In this document: positions 1-11,974 of the stretch, one piece after another | Layout: every line of letters starts with the position of its first letter | How positions within the stretch are numbered: the first letter of the stretch is position 1 | Assembly: GCA_051294375.1 (NCBI GenBank) | Contig: JBJCIZ010000028.1 | Span: 613,623 to 677,622, forward strand | DNA: 64,000 nucleotides | Reading direction: 5' to 3' | Source of the DNA: Paraspadella gotoi | Taxonomy: Eukaryota; Chaetognatha | Notes under the pieces: generated by a model | Told to the model about the DNA's origin: nothing | Seen by the model: the letters and a program-made list of their open reading frames with translations, nothing else | Databases searched by the model: none | Program-made: the position numbers and the translations under genes

Positions 1-30
1 TTATTTTAATGTTGTTTTTTTTTTCCGTAG

Positions 31-275
31 TCGATGGTCGGACCCCTCTTTCAGCAGGGATCAAACTCTAGAACGAGCTACGGACGACCGGGCAGCGGAC
101 AAGCTCCGCCTAGGCCGCCAGGTTTGGTCGAAAAGCGCAAGTTTTATATATTATATTTATAAATATTTAGTTTTAATATTCCTACTTTTTTTTTCTAGGC
201 GGCGGCCGATTCCGCGGCTTCGGCGGCCGCGGCGGCGGCGGACCGTCTCCTCCGCCGATGGCCGGCGGCGGGTGA
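31..275 (+). CDS. C-terminal end of an unidentified Gly/Arg/Pro-rich protein (partial)
   Basis: Two exons are visible: 31-121, preceded by a T-rich acceptor ending cgtag, and 199-275, preceded by ttttttctag. They are joined in phase 1 and end in TGA at 273-275. The 5' part of the gene lies outside the window. The translated tail is rich in Gly, Pro and Arg (GGGRFRGFGGRGGGG), an RGG-type tail typical of RNA-binding proteins such as G3BP, LSM14 or FAM98. There is no folded domain left in the window to decide between these, so I give no name. The reading frame is chosen because only this frame crosses the intron without a stop. Confidence 0.45.
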
Positions 276-1429
276 GGTTAAGCGGCCGCTTCACTCACCT
301 CCGACTCGCGGCGCCTCCGATCTCTGGAATTTCCTCGGGATCCTTTTCGAGGCTTTAAATTTCCGCGCGCCCGTGAGAGAGAGAGTGAAGCGGCTCGTTA
401 TGATATCCCGTAAAAAGCCACACACCCCCCTCCATCGCCCCACCTCCACCCTTCGAAAATCGTCGAAAGAACGACGATATCTCGATCCCCTTTTCCCTAA
501 AGACCGACTCGACTCTCGACGCTTAGCCATCGTCTTATCAATATCTCGATCCCCTTTTCCCTAAAGACGACTCGACTCTCGACGCTTAGCCATCGTCTTA
601 TCAATATCTCGATCCCCTTTTCCCTAAAGACCGACTCGACTCTCGACGCTTAGCCATCGTCTTATCAATATCTCGATCCCCTTTTCCCTAAAGACCGACT
701 CGACTCTCGACGCTTAGCCATCGTCTTATCAATATCTCGATCCCCTTTTCCAAAGACCGACTCGACTGACGCTTAGCCATCGTCTTATCAATATCTCGAT
801 CCCTTTTCCCTAAAGACCGACTCGACTCTGCTCTGCCATCGTATTCAATATCTCGATCCCCTTTTCCCTAAAGACCGACTCGACTCTCGACGCGTCGCCA
901 TCGTCTCAATTCTCTCGTCTTCGAGTTTTTTTTAAAAAGAAGGGGAAAAAAATTCGCAACTTGAGAATCCATGACGAAATTCTGGAAAAATCTTTCGTCG
1001 AAGATCCAGAGTTTCCGATTCCGGACGCGAAGCGAACGCGGACGAGCAACTGGGAGAGTAAAAAAAAAAGTACTGATATTTAACCACTGAATAGACTGCA
1101 GAGAGAGAGGTTGTCGAAATCATTTTTTTAAAAATATATATCTGTACTAGTCCGTTGATGCCTTTTTATCTGATACGACTGTTTTGACTTTTTCGCGTTA
1201 TATACGTATGAACCTACATGTTCGCATAAAATCGCGTTTCTGTCTTTAATTCGTCCCCGGGAAATATGAATGAATAATCTCGTATTTATACAAAATGTTT
1301 AGGCATATTTACAAATTTGGGTAGTTATTTGACAATTTGTTGACATTCGAATCGAGTCATGACTGCAACGACTGGAAAGAAACCTCGTTGCTTAATCGTC
1401 CCTCTTGACGTTCGAAACTCTCCACGGCG
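276..1429. other. Intergenic region upstream of RFT1
   Basis: About 1.15 kb lies between the first stop codon and the RFT1 start. The left half is filled by a tandem array (see the 64-bp repeat). The right half, 910-1429, is AT-rich with no convincing exon; a 39-codon open stretch near 971 has no homology I recognise. It presumably holds the RFT1 promoter and 5' UTR. Confidence 0.6.
472..910. repeat. Tandem array with ~64-bp unit, about 6-7 copies
   Basis: Each unit contains atatctcgatccccttttcc, then ctaaagaccgactcgactctcgacgc and tagccatcgtcttatca in that order. Early copies are nearly identical; the fifth to seventh show small deletions (for example loss of ccct near 750 and shortening near 825-845). 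The pattern suggests recent expansion with decay at the right edge. Confidence 0.9.
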
Positions 1430-3853
1430 ATGAGCTCAACACCTCGGACCCCGCGCGTCGAGGGTTCGAACCCCCCACCCACGTCGAGCGCTTCGTCGGC
1501 TCTGGCGGGCGCCTCCGCCGCCGCCTCTTACAATGCGGCGCTGCAGATCGGCGTCCGCGCCGTCACTTTCCTTCTCAACGCCTTCACCCTGAGATTCGTT
1601 ACCAAGGAAACGTTGGGCGTCGTCAATGTCAGGTGAGGATCCAACGAGTCGAGTCACAAACGAAAAATTATTATCTAAATTAATAATTGAGAATATCAAG
1701 TTGTTGACTCGGGAAGTATTTATGATTATATAAATTGCTATAATTATTTTATTCTCGCATATTTAGATGGTTGCGAGTTCATTCAGTAAATTGAAAAATA
1801 AATATTTCAGTCTGACGTTCTCATGAAGGAAGGAATAGAATCAAGTTTAAATTGAAGTAATACAATATGCATATTTGATTAAAGTTTGTTTTAAACTTCT
1901 CTATCTCCCTCTTCACAGACTCGCCCTCCTCTACACCACGATTCTCGTCCTCTCCCAAGAGCCCTTCCGCCGCGCCTCCCTCTCCCTCTCCTCCGATCCG
2001 CGCCATTGGCGCCGCGTCGTTCGTCTCTTCTGGACCGCGACGGCGCCGCTGACTCTCCTCCTCTCCGCGGCGTTGGTCGGCGTCTGGACGACGGCGCTCA
2101 CGGCGCCGGAAATCGAGGAGCGGCTCGAGGCGGCGCCGCTGGTTCGACTTCTCTCCTCCTATTCGGCGTCCGTCGTGGTCTTCGCCGTCGCCGCCGTCGT
2201 CGAAGTCTCGTCGTCGTCGTTGCTCGTCGCCAGTCAGGCCTTCTTCGTTTCCAGGCTCAAGGTTTTTTTAAGAGCATTTTAATATTTATTAATACAAATT
2301 AATATTATGCTCTAAACAAGTTTATAAATTGTTATATTGTAACTTCTAGAGTACTAGGCTTCCCATACAATATAGTGTGTCTTAACCCAGCCTCGTCCGT
2401 CCAAGATATCCCAGATATTCCGTCCGAGATAACTTGATTTTATATTAGTAGTAGCCTACCGATTTCATATTTATTTCATTTTATATTCTTTTTTTTTACG
2501 AATTGCTTTTCGGAACTGCAGTTTAAAGCCAAACGCTCGTAAATTAATTAAGGACTAATAAGTAATAACCCTGACGTAGTGTTAAGGTAATAAATTATTA
2601 TTGATCTTTATTCATGATAATAATAATTGATCCAACCATCCTCTTCTCAGGTCGCCGCCGAATCATTGGCCATCCTTTTCAAATCCTCCCTGACCGTCTT
2701 CCTCCTCACCACCCGCCCTCATTGGGGTCTCCTCATCTTCTCTTCCTCTCAACTCCTCTTCGCTCTCGTCAAATCCTTGACCTTCCTCCTCTTCTTCCTC
2801 TTCGCTCCTACGTCCTCTCTTCCCTCCGGGTTTCCCTTTCGTCGCCCGCGAGATTTATTTCCCTCCGCTGACGACGACGACGACGCCCCCGACGACGCCT
2901 CCGACCGCCTCGGCGACCTCTCGTGGAGCATCGCCAAGCAGACGGTCGTCAAGCAGCTTCTGACGGAAGGGGAGCGCTACGTGATGACCATCTTCGACGT
3001 TCTCTCCTTCGCCGATCAGGGAATCTTCGACGTCGTCAACAACTTGGGCTCGTTGGTCGTTCGGTTTTGTTTTCAGCCGATCGAGGAAGCCGGGTTCCTC
3101 TTCTTTTCACGAACGTTGAGGAGGGAGGAGAGGACGACGACGACGACGACGACTTCCGAGGAACAGACGGAAGAACCTCCAGCGACGCTGGCGTCGCGAG
3201 TCTTCTTCCACCTCCTCCGACTCGTGACTCACTTGGGCCTTCTCGTCGTCGTCTTCGGCCAGTCCTACTCCCACGCCGCTCTCCATCTCTTCGGCGGCGC
3301 GGCGCTCTCCGACGGCGCCGGCCCGAGCCTTCTCCGATGCTACTGCCTCTACGTCCTCACCGTAGCGTGGAACGGTACGCTCGAGTGCTACGCTACGGCC
3401 GTCATGCGACGCGACGAGGTCGACTCTTACACTAAGCGAATGGTGGGATTTTCCTTCGTCTTTCTCGCCGCTTCGATGATTTTGACCAAATGGCAAGGGG
3501 CGCTCGGTTTCGTTCTCGCCAACTGCGTCAACATGTTACTGCGCGTCGCCTTTTGCGCGCGTTTCGCTCTTGGCCACGCCCACAAGTTTCGGCGTCGGGT
3601 GGACGGACTCGAGACGCATCCGCTCTGGGGCCTGGCGCTCTCTCCCGCCACATTGGCCTGCTACGTCGCCGCCTTCGCCGTCACGTGGGCGTCGGAGGCG
3701 CGGATTTACGAGGAGGGCGTGGCGGCCACTTTGTTGGTGGCTCACGTCGCCGTCGGCGGAGGGGCGTTGGTTGCGACGATCGGATTCGCGGCGACGAGAG
3801 AGAGGGAGACGATTCGTTTCGCGATGGACGAGTGGAAGCGTAGGAGGGAGTGA
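1430..3853 (+). CDS. RFT1: RFT1 homologue (Man5GlcNAc2-PP-dolichol translocation protein)
   Basis: Multi-pass ER membrane protein needed for lipid-linked oligosaccharide flipping in N-glycosylation. Three exons: 1430-1632, 1919-2261 and 2651-3853, all with GT/AG borders and matching phases, giving 582 residues (about 540 in vertebrates). The sequence LALLYTTILVLSQEPFRRA just after the first intron is the family's hallmark N-terminal stretch, and the protein is a series of hydrophobic helices. Exon 3 carries a charged, Thr-rich loop near residues 340-360 (a run of seven Thr before acidic residues) that explains part of the extra length. The start is the first in-frame ATG; the N-terminus is Ser/Pro/Ala-rich before the first helix. 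The stop is followed directly by a GA-rich microsatellite, and the next gene starts 185 bp downstream. Confidence 0.92.
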
Positions 3854-3856
3854 GTG

Positions 3857-3907
3857 TGAGAGAGAGAGAGAGAGAGAAACAGAGAGATAGAGAGAGAGAG
3901 AGAGAGA
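3857..3907 (+). repeat. (GA)n microsatellite after RFT1 stop
   Basis: Imperfect GA repeat beginning a few bases after the RFT1 stop codon, interrupted by aaac and atag. It is probably 3' UTR. Confidence 0.85.
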
Positions 3908-4038
3908 TGCTTGTTATTGTTATGCCTCCAAAGCTTAATCTTGTCCGAGATGCCTTTTAGTCAATTTTAAAAAACAAATATTTTCCCTATTTTTTAGCGA
4001 CAGTCCAAAAATTGGTCGAAAATAAAATAAAAAAGAAA

Positions 4039-5676
4039 ATGGATGAAATCATCGACGCCATCGAATCCCGCGTTTCTCAGTTGAAACGAGCTCTCAACCA
4101 TGAGAGAGACGTGAAAGACGCTCGGCTGCGAGCGGCAAAGGCATCGAACGATGACAACAACAACAATATCGTCAACAACAACGACCGCGGTAACGAGGGC
4201 AACGGCGACGACATTACCCCGAAATCGGAGCCTTCGTGTGGCGACAGAGATCCAGACTCTTTGTGGGATTCGGAAGAGAGCGAATACAGCGCCTTTCGCG
4301 GCGCTGCGGATCTAGACGCTGCGGCTGCCGACGACGCGGGAAGCGAACTGTGTGAAGAAGAACTGGAACTGATCGTCATTGACGACGACGGCGACGACAT
4401 CTTGGGCGCCGTTTCCTCGAGGGCCGCCCCGTCTACCTCGCCGAGCGAGAATTACGTTCCGTCTAAATTGGATCATTGGCTCTGCCAGTCTTCAACCCCG
4501 GCACGTCCGCCTGGTCCCTCTCGCGGTATCCACGCTTCGCCCGAAGACATCAAGCCTTCTAAGTTGATCAGCGATGGCAGAGTCCGCGGTCCCACACATC
4601 GTCTAAGCGATGTTAAATTGATAAACCAGTTTTCCCTCAACGCTCCGACGCCATCGACCCTAACATCAGCGCATTCTCGTTGGCGTCGAAGCGACGGCGG
4701 AAACATTAGGCCCTCTGAGTTGCAAGGGTCTAATAGCGACAGGGCCGGGTTCAACGAGGGCGAAGACCGCGGGCCCTCCTATCGTCCCAACTCGGACGAC
4801 GTCGACGACGCTTCGACGCCACCGAAGGCAACATCAGCTCGCCACAATACGTGCCGCTTGAAACCCCCGGACGAATCGTTGAAGGTCGAGTTTCCCCAAC
4901 CCCGTCCTTTCTTGTCGAGGAAGATTGATTTGCCGCACGAGAGTTCTGCCCGTCCCAAATCTTCGTTCTTCCGTACTCCCGGTTCTACAGTATCTTCCGG
5001 GAGATCGGGTGTACGCATAGTTGACGTCGAAGGCCCTTCGACGTTTTACTTGACCAAATCAGAGGTTAAATATCCCCTCGACGACGAGGCTAGCTTCTCG
5101 ATCTCGTTAGAAGATTCGCTCGGCATGGAACCGCCTCGCGGGGATCAGACTCGCGGGGATCAAACTCCGAGAGATTCACCTCGTGGGGATCATATTCGTG
5201 GGCATCAATCTCGATCCGATTTCCCGGCGCCGAACGCCGAGGATTCGATTCTCGTTTCGCCGTTCGGCGTCGAACCGCCTACTCGAAAACGTCTCTTCGC
5301 TCAACGGTCCTCGGAACTTGCGCCGCCAATGAATCGCTACCGTTCCAAGAATCGGATCTCCGCGACGGCTTCAACTATACCGCCCCGCACCGCCGATCCG
5401 CCAACCCCCTCGCCCGCGCGGCCCTGCAGGACCGCGCGGCCCCGTAGGACCCCGCGTCTCGCATCCCAAGTCGAGTCGTATCGGTGCGCGCCGTCTCGAT
5501 CTACATCGAGAAAGCGAGGGAGACCGAAGAAGAGTCCACTCACCGGTTATAAATATTTCATGCGTCAGGCGTCGGACTTGACGCCTGGGACAAAGATGGA
5601 GGCCTGGAGACGCCTGACCAAGCGTCAACGGGTCAAGTTTAGTAATCTTGCCCGCTTCAGCGGTGATGACGAATAG
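4039..5676 (+). CDS. Uncharacterised intronless nuclear protein with SUMO-interacting motif, AT-hook and short HMG-box-like C-terminus
   Basis: Single-exon ORF of 545 residues starting at the ATG at 4039; the frame is open slightly upstream but without another ATG. I do not recognise the family. Visible features: an N-terminal helical, charged segment (1-35); Asn-rich low complexity (39-50); a hydrophobic-acidic motif LIVIDDD at 111-117 that fits a SUMO-interacting motif; a long Pro/Ser/Arg-rich disordered middle; short repeats of the RGDQT type near 365-395; an AT-hook (RKRGRPKK) starting near residue 491; and a C-terminal GYKYFMRQ-containing segment (about 499-540) that resembles a shortened HMG box. 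These suggest a chromatin-associated nuclear protein (inference). Absence of introns between intron-rich neighbours may indicate retroposition or simple intron loss. Confidence 0.7.
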   Translation: MDEIIDAIESRVSQLKRALNHERDVKDARLRAAKASNDDNNNNIVNNNDRGNEGNGDDITPKSEPSCGDRDPDSLWDSEESEYSAFRGAADLDAAAADDAGSELCEEELELIVIDDDGDDILGAVSSRAAPSTSPSENYVPSKLDHWLCQSSTPARPPGPSRGIHASPEDIKPSKLISDGRVRGPTHRLSDVKLINQFSLNAPTPSTLTSAHSRWRRSDGGNIRPSELQGSNSDRAGFNEGEDRGPSYRPNSDDVDDASTPPKATSARHNTCRLKPPDESLKVEFPQPRPFLSRKIDLPHESSARPKSSFFRTPGSTVSSGRSGVRIVDVEGPSTFYLTKSEVKYPLDDEASFSISLEDSLGMEPPRGDQTRGDQTPRDSPRGDHIRGHQSRSDFPAPNAEDSILVSPFGVEPPTRKRLFAQRSSELAPPMNRYRSKNRISATASTIPPRTADPPTPSPARPCRTARPRRTPRLASQVESYRCAPSRSTSRKRGRPKKSPLTGYKYFMRQASDLTPGTKMEAWRRLTKRQRVKFSNLARFSGDDE

Positions 5677-6027
5677 ACCCGACGTTTGGTTGTATTTTCT
5701 TATTTTTAAAGTTTTAGCTTAGTTTTTTTTCTTTTCTTATTGAACGTATTTTATTCGTTTCGTTTCTCCCAATAATCATCTTGTTTTCTTTTCTTTTCTA
5801 AATAGTTTTTTGGTTTTTTTATTTTTATATTTTTTTTATTGTATATTCCTTCCGTACACACTACACAGTACAAACCGAACAGTATAAACTGTGCTTCACG
5901 TAATTTCGCCTTGCAAGTTTCAGCTTTACGAAATATTTTGTGCGATTTCCTCCCGTTCAGAAAAAGAACAAAAAAACTAGAAAATTTAGAAAGAAGACAC
6001 CCAAGCGCCCCACTCCCCTCTTTGAGC
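5677..6027. other. Intergenic region upstream of CHERP
   Basis: 351 bp, mostly T-rich, serving as 3' flank of the SIM/AT-hook gene and 5' region of CHERP. It contains two acceptor-like sites (tgcaagtttcag near 5921 and cctcccgttcag near 5960), which could be 5' UTR splice sites. No gene is visible. Confidence 0.5.
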
Positions 6028-9000
6028 ATGGCGGTCCCCAAAGCCCCCGTCGATGCCGAGTTGAAGAACATCATCGAGAAACTGGCGCAGTTCGTGGCTC
6101 GAAACGGCGCCAGTTTCGAGCAGATGACAAAGACGAAGCAGAGGGACAATCCCATGTTCTCCTTTCTCTTCGGCGGGGAAGGTTTTGACTATTACAACTA
6201 CCGCGTCACCACGGAGCAGGCCATCCTCAAGAAGCAACAGGTTTGTTTTTTTTCTTTTATTTTATTTAAGAAAAAACTCATTGATTATCAAGAGCGAAAT
6301 CAAGACGAGATTTATTCTGAGACACGAGTCTTGATCAATGCTACTGAAACTAAAACAAGCTAAGTCTTTTCATAGCTGAGAAGAGGATCAGAGACACGGG
6401 CTATTTTGACAATTCTATCGTTCTCGCAAGCTGATTGGTCGAAGGGTTTCACGGCGGCCAATCAAGATTCGGCGATTACATTCCCGAGCTTCTGATCCGA
6501 TTTCGCTTTTGGTGGCTTGATACTCCCGCGATGTTATTTTGTCTCCTTCTCGCTCTTGTCAGCTTCCCCCTTGATCGGAAACGACTCTCTCATTTTTCTC
6601 TTTCCGCGTATCAATCACTCTCCTAATAATCTTCTATCTCCTAATAATCTTCTATCTCCTAATAATCTTCTATCTCCTAATAATCTTCTATCTCCTAATA
6701 ATCTTCTATCTCCTAATAATCTTCTATCTCCTAATAATCTTCTATCTCCTAATAATCTTCTATCGATCTCCGTTCCAGCAACAAAACCAACAGCAACAGC
6801 CCTCGGCGAACCAGTTGGCGGTCAACGCGGCCGCCATCGCCGCTCAAGAGATTCAATGCCAGACCCAAGTCAAGCAGAGCGAGACCAACCTGGCCGCTCA
6901 GTACCAAGTCATGGTGCAGCAGCAGCAGCTGCAGATAGACGAGGCCGTGCAGCGGGCGATGGACGAGGAGCTCTCCGTCGTGGCGAGAGATTGCGGCATC
7001 GACCTGGAAGAGTTGGCCGGCGTCTTGCAGCCGATCATCGACTCTTGCACCAAGGACGCCATCTCGGTGGGAAAGAATTGGATCTTCGGTCATAGGTGAA
7101 TGAGGGAGGAGAAATGATATTATATATATATATAATTTTATATATATATTAAATGAAGGGTGGGAAAATGTCACCACTTTTTCAAAATTTGTGACGTTTA
7201 TTCACTCATTTTAGTCGAGTTTTAATTAATTGGCTCGTCAAACTAAACTTTTATTACTAAAAAAAACATATCTTTAATTTTTTATCTCCCTCTTTTTACT
7301 TGGGGACAGCCTGAGCGAGAAGCACACGGAGGTGTTGTCCCAGTATTTGCTCAAACGCGTCGTGGCGAAGGACGCGACTTTTCAACTCCGACTTCATCTC
7401 ATTTATCTCATCAACGACGTCCTGCATCATTGTCAACGAAAGAACATCGAGGAGCTTCGACAAGGTGCGTCTGAGAATAAAAGTAAATAAGAATGTAATA
7501 ATAAAGATTTTGTTTATACGGGGATGTTGGATTCGGGATTAATGTCGTTCATTTTACATTTGTGCTTATTGTGCTCATGATGATGACCGAGACGGGTTAG
7601 GGCGGAGAGAGAGAGAGAGAGTTGGGGGGGTGGGTTGGGAAGTCGGAAGAAAAAGACAATTAAGACACATTCTACCCTCCCATCCCCCCCCCCATAAAAT
7701 GAAACCAGCTTTCTCCCGAGTCGTGACTCCCATCTTCTGCACGACGCAACTCGGCGTCGACGAAGACAAACGCGACAAATTGTCGAAGCTCTTGACTCTT
7801 TGGGAGACGAACCGATACTTCGCGCCGGAAATCCTCGAGGCGCTCAAGACGCCGGAACGCGCCGTCGCCACCTACAATCAGCAAAAGTTGACCAAATATC
7901 AGAGCGTCGTTAACGGAATCACGGCAGCCGTGCAGGAGCAGTACACGCAGCTGCAGAAGCAGCATCAGGCCTTCGTCGATCATCTCACCAATCAATTGAA
8001 GGCGCAGAAGGAGATTATTGCGGCGCAAGCGGCGGCTGCCGCGGCCGCGGCGCAACAGCAGCAGCAACAACAGCAGCAAGCTTTTCAAGGCGGCGTCGAA
8101 AATGGAAGTCAACCGCCTCCACCAGGATCGGATGTCCCTCCGGGTCAACCTCCCTCTGCTCAGCCTCCTCCGATGGGCCTGTCTTCTTCCGGCGGTCGTT
8201 CCTCCAGATTCGGACCTCCGCCTCAACAAGCCGGCGCCGCCGGGCCAGCGGCGGCGCCCAACGGTGCCACGCCCCCTTCGGCGCCCGGCGCCTCGAACGC
8301 CGCATTTCCGCTGGGTCGTGGGAAACCTATCAACGCTACGGCCGACGGCCCGCTGGGATGGAGTTCCGGTGGACCCGGTCCCAAAAACTTTGGCAATTTC
8401 GGTTTCGCTCCAAATTTCGGCGGCCCGCCCGGCGCCGGAGGACCGCGTCCGCCCGGCGCAAATTTCGGTCCGCCCCGGCCGGGATTTCCCGGACCGCCAG
8501 GGCCCCCTGGGACCGGCGGTTTCGGACCGCCGCCCCCGGGAATTGGCGGACCCCGAGGCCCTTGGGGCGGCGCCGCCGCCGGCGGCCCGCCAGGAACCAG
8601 CTTCCCTCAAGGCGGCGCTACTGGCCCCGTTGGCGGCGCTGTCCCCGGCGGTGGTGGCCCTAATTTTCAGCGGCCGCCAAATCCGGCCAATGGCGCCATG
8701 CCAGACTTTTCTCAACCTCCGCCGGGATGGAATAATCAGCAGCCGCCGGGCAAATGGAACAACGGGGGTGGTCCGCCGCCGCTGCCGCCGCCGCCGCCGA
8801 TAGAGGGCGAGGGAATGCTGCCGCCGCCGCCGGAGGAGCAGCCGCAGCTGATGCCTTCGGTTCCTTACTACGAACTTCCGGCCGGATTGATGGTTCCTTT
8901 GGTGAACCCTCAGGTGAATGAATGAATGAATGAAAAAAATGTTGGATTGAGGCGAATGTATAATTAAATGTCAATAATGTCAATAATGGCGGACGTGAGG

Positions 9001-11824
9001 CGGTGTGAATATACCGCCACACCTTGTATTTTGATACTAGTGTGGACTACAATTCGTAGTAATCCCAGATCTGAGATTTAAGAGAGGTTTCCTTCTGTCC
9101 AGTTGACACAGTTAAATAACTTTTCACATCTTCTTAGGATTGCTGGTACCAGCCGCTGGACTCCAAGGACATCCGTCTCCCTCCGCCTCAGCCTCCGAGC
9201 GAGAGGCTGTTAAAAGGTTCGCGAACCAAAGAGAATGGAATGGAACCGGTCCTTAATTTCACTTACTTCATGAACCCTTTCCAAACTCCCCGACTCCGAA
9301 CTACCTTATCTCCGCCCTTTTAGCCGTGGAGGAGTTCTACATGCCGCCGTCTCGGGACAAACCGCGCGACGCCGAAGGCTGGGAGAAGTTGGGCCTCTTC
9401 GAGTTTTACAAGATGAAGGAAAAGTACAAGGAGAGAGCGATGCGGCGAGGAGGGGCCAGGTTCGAGAAGGGGATTTCGGGTTGGGGGGGGGAATCGGTAT
9501 TAAAAATGTTTTATTTCGTATTCAACAATCAACAATAACAGACCGGGTATAATATAATATAATATAATATAATAATGTCAAAACAAGGTGAATATAAAGG
9601 GAACGTGCTAAGCTGAGATTTGGCTTACACAGTGGGTAAAAGGAATTATTCCTTTGAGGATAACATTTTTTTTAACGTATAAATATTAGAAAGTTGTTTT
9701 CTACGCTGGTAAAACATTTTAAAAATACGTTAGTCAGCATTGGGTACTGGCCTTAGCAGTTTAAACAAAATACGTAGTCCTTTTATAATATCGATGTTTT
9801 TCAATTACGGTAATATAATACAATACAATTTTTGTACCCTTCTTAATTAGTTAAGTAATTAACGACAAACAAAAATAACTCCAGGTCCCCGTCCGGGTCT
9901 CGTTCTCGCTCTCGTTCTCGATCGCGAGATTCCCGCGACTCTCGATCCCGCTCGCGATCTCCCCGCTCGCGGTCTCGATCCCGCTCGCGGTCCCGCTCTC
10001 GATCCCGCTCTCGATCCCGCTCGCGCTCGCGATCCCGCGACTCTGACAAATCTCGCGGTCGATCTCGTTCGCGCACGCGCTCGACCGGATCCTCGAGAAC
10101 GCCGTCTCCGTCGAGGGCGAAGCGACGGGGGTCTACCTCGCCGACGGCGCCGATGGCGGGGACGGCGACGGCGACTGCGATGGCGATGGCGACGGCGACT
10201 GCGATGGCGACGGCGACGGCGACGACGAGTCCAAAAGGGGTAAATATTTGGGAAGATGATAAATTTTTTGTCGGTATTGTTGTGTCGACGTAGTGCATGT
10301 AGCGGTTTGTACGTGAGGAAGCAAGATTACTTTATTTTGACGTCGGATTTCAAAAAAAGAATATTTTTTTCGGTAAACATAAATAAAATTAGTCATTAAA
10401 CGAGTTACTTTCAAAGGTTCAGTACTTTAGTTTAGTTTTAGTTTGTGAAAATAACATGTGGAACGCGGTTTCTTCAGATTCAATTTTTTTAAAGAGACGA
10501 GAAAATTATGGAAGTAATTAAAATAAAAATATTAAAAAATCAGTCTCTTTTTTTAAAGCTCAACAAAAGCTATGATTTTGACATCTGATCCTTCAACGTT
10601 CTTGAACGTTATATTTTGTAGTTAGTAGTTACTTATGAATTAGTTCATCACATTTTATTAATGGTTCCATTTTAAACGTTAGTGTCTTTTTTTTGTTGAA
10701 TTTTAATAGTTTAGTTTTTACTTGTTTATCGTTTTCCAGTCTTACACTGTTACTATTTCTGATTTTGTTAATACTGTTTTTGGTATTAATAAAAAAAATA
10801 ATAATTTCGAATATTTCCAGATTCTCATTCGGTTTATTTTTCTTCCAGCCACAAAAGCCGCCTTCCGACCCGCCGATTCCTCCTTTCTCACTGACACGAG
10901 AGCAGCAGTTCCCGGTCGGCAAAGGCTTAAAGACCAGCCCGCCACGGGAAGTCGCCAGTCCAAAATCCCGCCGCTCCCGGTTCGTATTGAAGGGTAAAGA
11001 TGTATATATAAGATCCTCGGATTTGCTAAAAACTTTTCGTCGCAATCCCCCACCTTGTGAAGGAAAGATTGTTTGAATATGATTAAATGAAATTAGTTAA
11101 TCAATCTCATTATTTGTATAGTAGTAAAATATTCCAAGTCACATTGGTTTATGATCTGTTTTGTTTTTATTTTCATTTTAGTAGTCTAAATGAATTTGTG
11201 ATATTTTGCTCCACTTTCAACTTTCCAAGATCCCGCTCCCGCTCCATCTCCCCGATGCGGCCCAGCTTCGGCGGCGGATACGCCATGCCCCTCCCGCCCG
11301 CCATGGACGCCGGAAACAAAGGCCATCAACTCTTGGCCAAGATGGGTTGGCAAGGCGGAGGGCTCGGCGCCTCGGAACAGGGTCGACAGGCGCCCGTCGA
11401 AGCCGGCGAGGTGAGTAAGGGAAGGGGTGAGCTCAGACATCGTGACGCGTTTCGATGGGTTTGTGAGTTGCGCTGCGAGTACTCGCGGAACGATTTAATG
11501 AGTCACTTTTCCCTCGGTCGACCTTTAATGTGCTCGCTTCTGACTTGAGCATATTGCTTGTTGTGCATATTTTTTATACGTGTGTAATGTGTAATTCAAA
11601 AGTTATTGTGGCGCAAACGTTCAGTTTGCGGGATTATTTTTTATATTTAAATCGTAACCCTTATCTTCCCCCCCCCCCATAAAAAGGTTCGCGGAGCCAT
11701 GGACAAATACCAAGGAGTCGGTTTGGCGGGAAAACAGGATCCGTTCGAGGATTTTCGAAAAGCCAAGAGTCAAGGATTCATGGACAGAATGAAAACTAGG
11801 GACGCGGGACCGAGAAAAAAGTAG
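6028..11824 (+). CDS. CHERP: CHERP homologue (SURP, CID, RS and G-patch splicing factor)
   Basis: U2 snRNP-associated splicing factor, nuclear. Ten exons with consistent phases: 6028-6240, 6779-7095, 7310-7464, 7709-8913, 9138-9216, 9324-9459, 9885-10239, 10849-10979, 11230-11410 and 11687-11824, giving 969 residues (916 in human). Order of parts: SURP motif (about 8-65), Gln-rich linker, CID domain (about 120-270), poly-Ala/Gln, a long Pro/Gly-rich segment, the conserved block with PLDSKDIRLPPPQPPSERLL and FYMPPSRDKPR, an RS tract, and a G-patch near 889-935 (NKGHQLLAKMGW). Three donors are GTTCG-type, including that of exon 8, chosen because only it keeps the RS/G-patch frame. Exon 7 ends in a Met/Ala/Thr repeat from a GC-rich trinucleotide-like tract. 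Confidence 0.95.
6621..6764. repeat. 18-bp minisatellite, 8 copies, in CHERP intron 1
   Basis: Eight near-perfect head-to-tail copies of tcctaataatcttctatc end 14 bases before the exon 2 acceptor. The unit is pyrimidine-rich enough to form part of the polypyrimidine tract. Confidence 0.95.
9010..9095 (+). repeat. Dispersed repeat family A, 5' fragment, in CHERP intron 4
   Basis: ccttgtattttgatactagt followed by gtggactacaa and a cccaga-tctgagatttaag block matches the 5' portion of the copy at 39808-40140 with scattered substitutions. Only the left third of the family is present. Confidence 0.65.
10560..10812 (+). repeat. Dispersed repeat family B, continuous copy, in CHERP intron 7
   Basis: About 250 bp whose reverse complement recurs in THOC5 intron 11 in two pieces (16724-16802 and about 17878-18015). 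Shared landmarks include gatccttcaacgttcttgaa, ccattttaaacgttagtgtc and tactgtttttggtattaat. This copy is uninterrupted, so it defines the unit. Confidence 0.8.
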
Positions 11825-11910
11825 ACTTGAAAATGGACAGACTCTCACGCCCCCCGATGATATCGCGACTTCTTCCAGTAGAAAATCACAAAAACAAACA
11901 CCCCCACTCA

Positions 11911-11974
<64 letters not shown>

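Noticed and set aside
472-910. CRISPR-like array
   Set aside because: Units are contiguous tandem repeats without unique spacers, and the genome is eukaryotic.
971-1090. 39-codon ORF upstream of RFT1
   Set aside because: Short, no recognised similarity, no splice signals linking it to RFT1.
1405-1683. Overlapping longer frame around RFT1 exon 1
   Set aside because: It lacks hydrophobic segments and does not continue across the intron; the 1430 frame does and matches RFT1.
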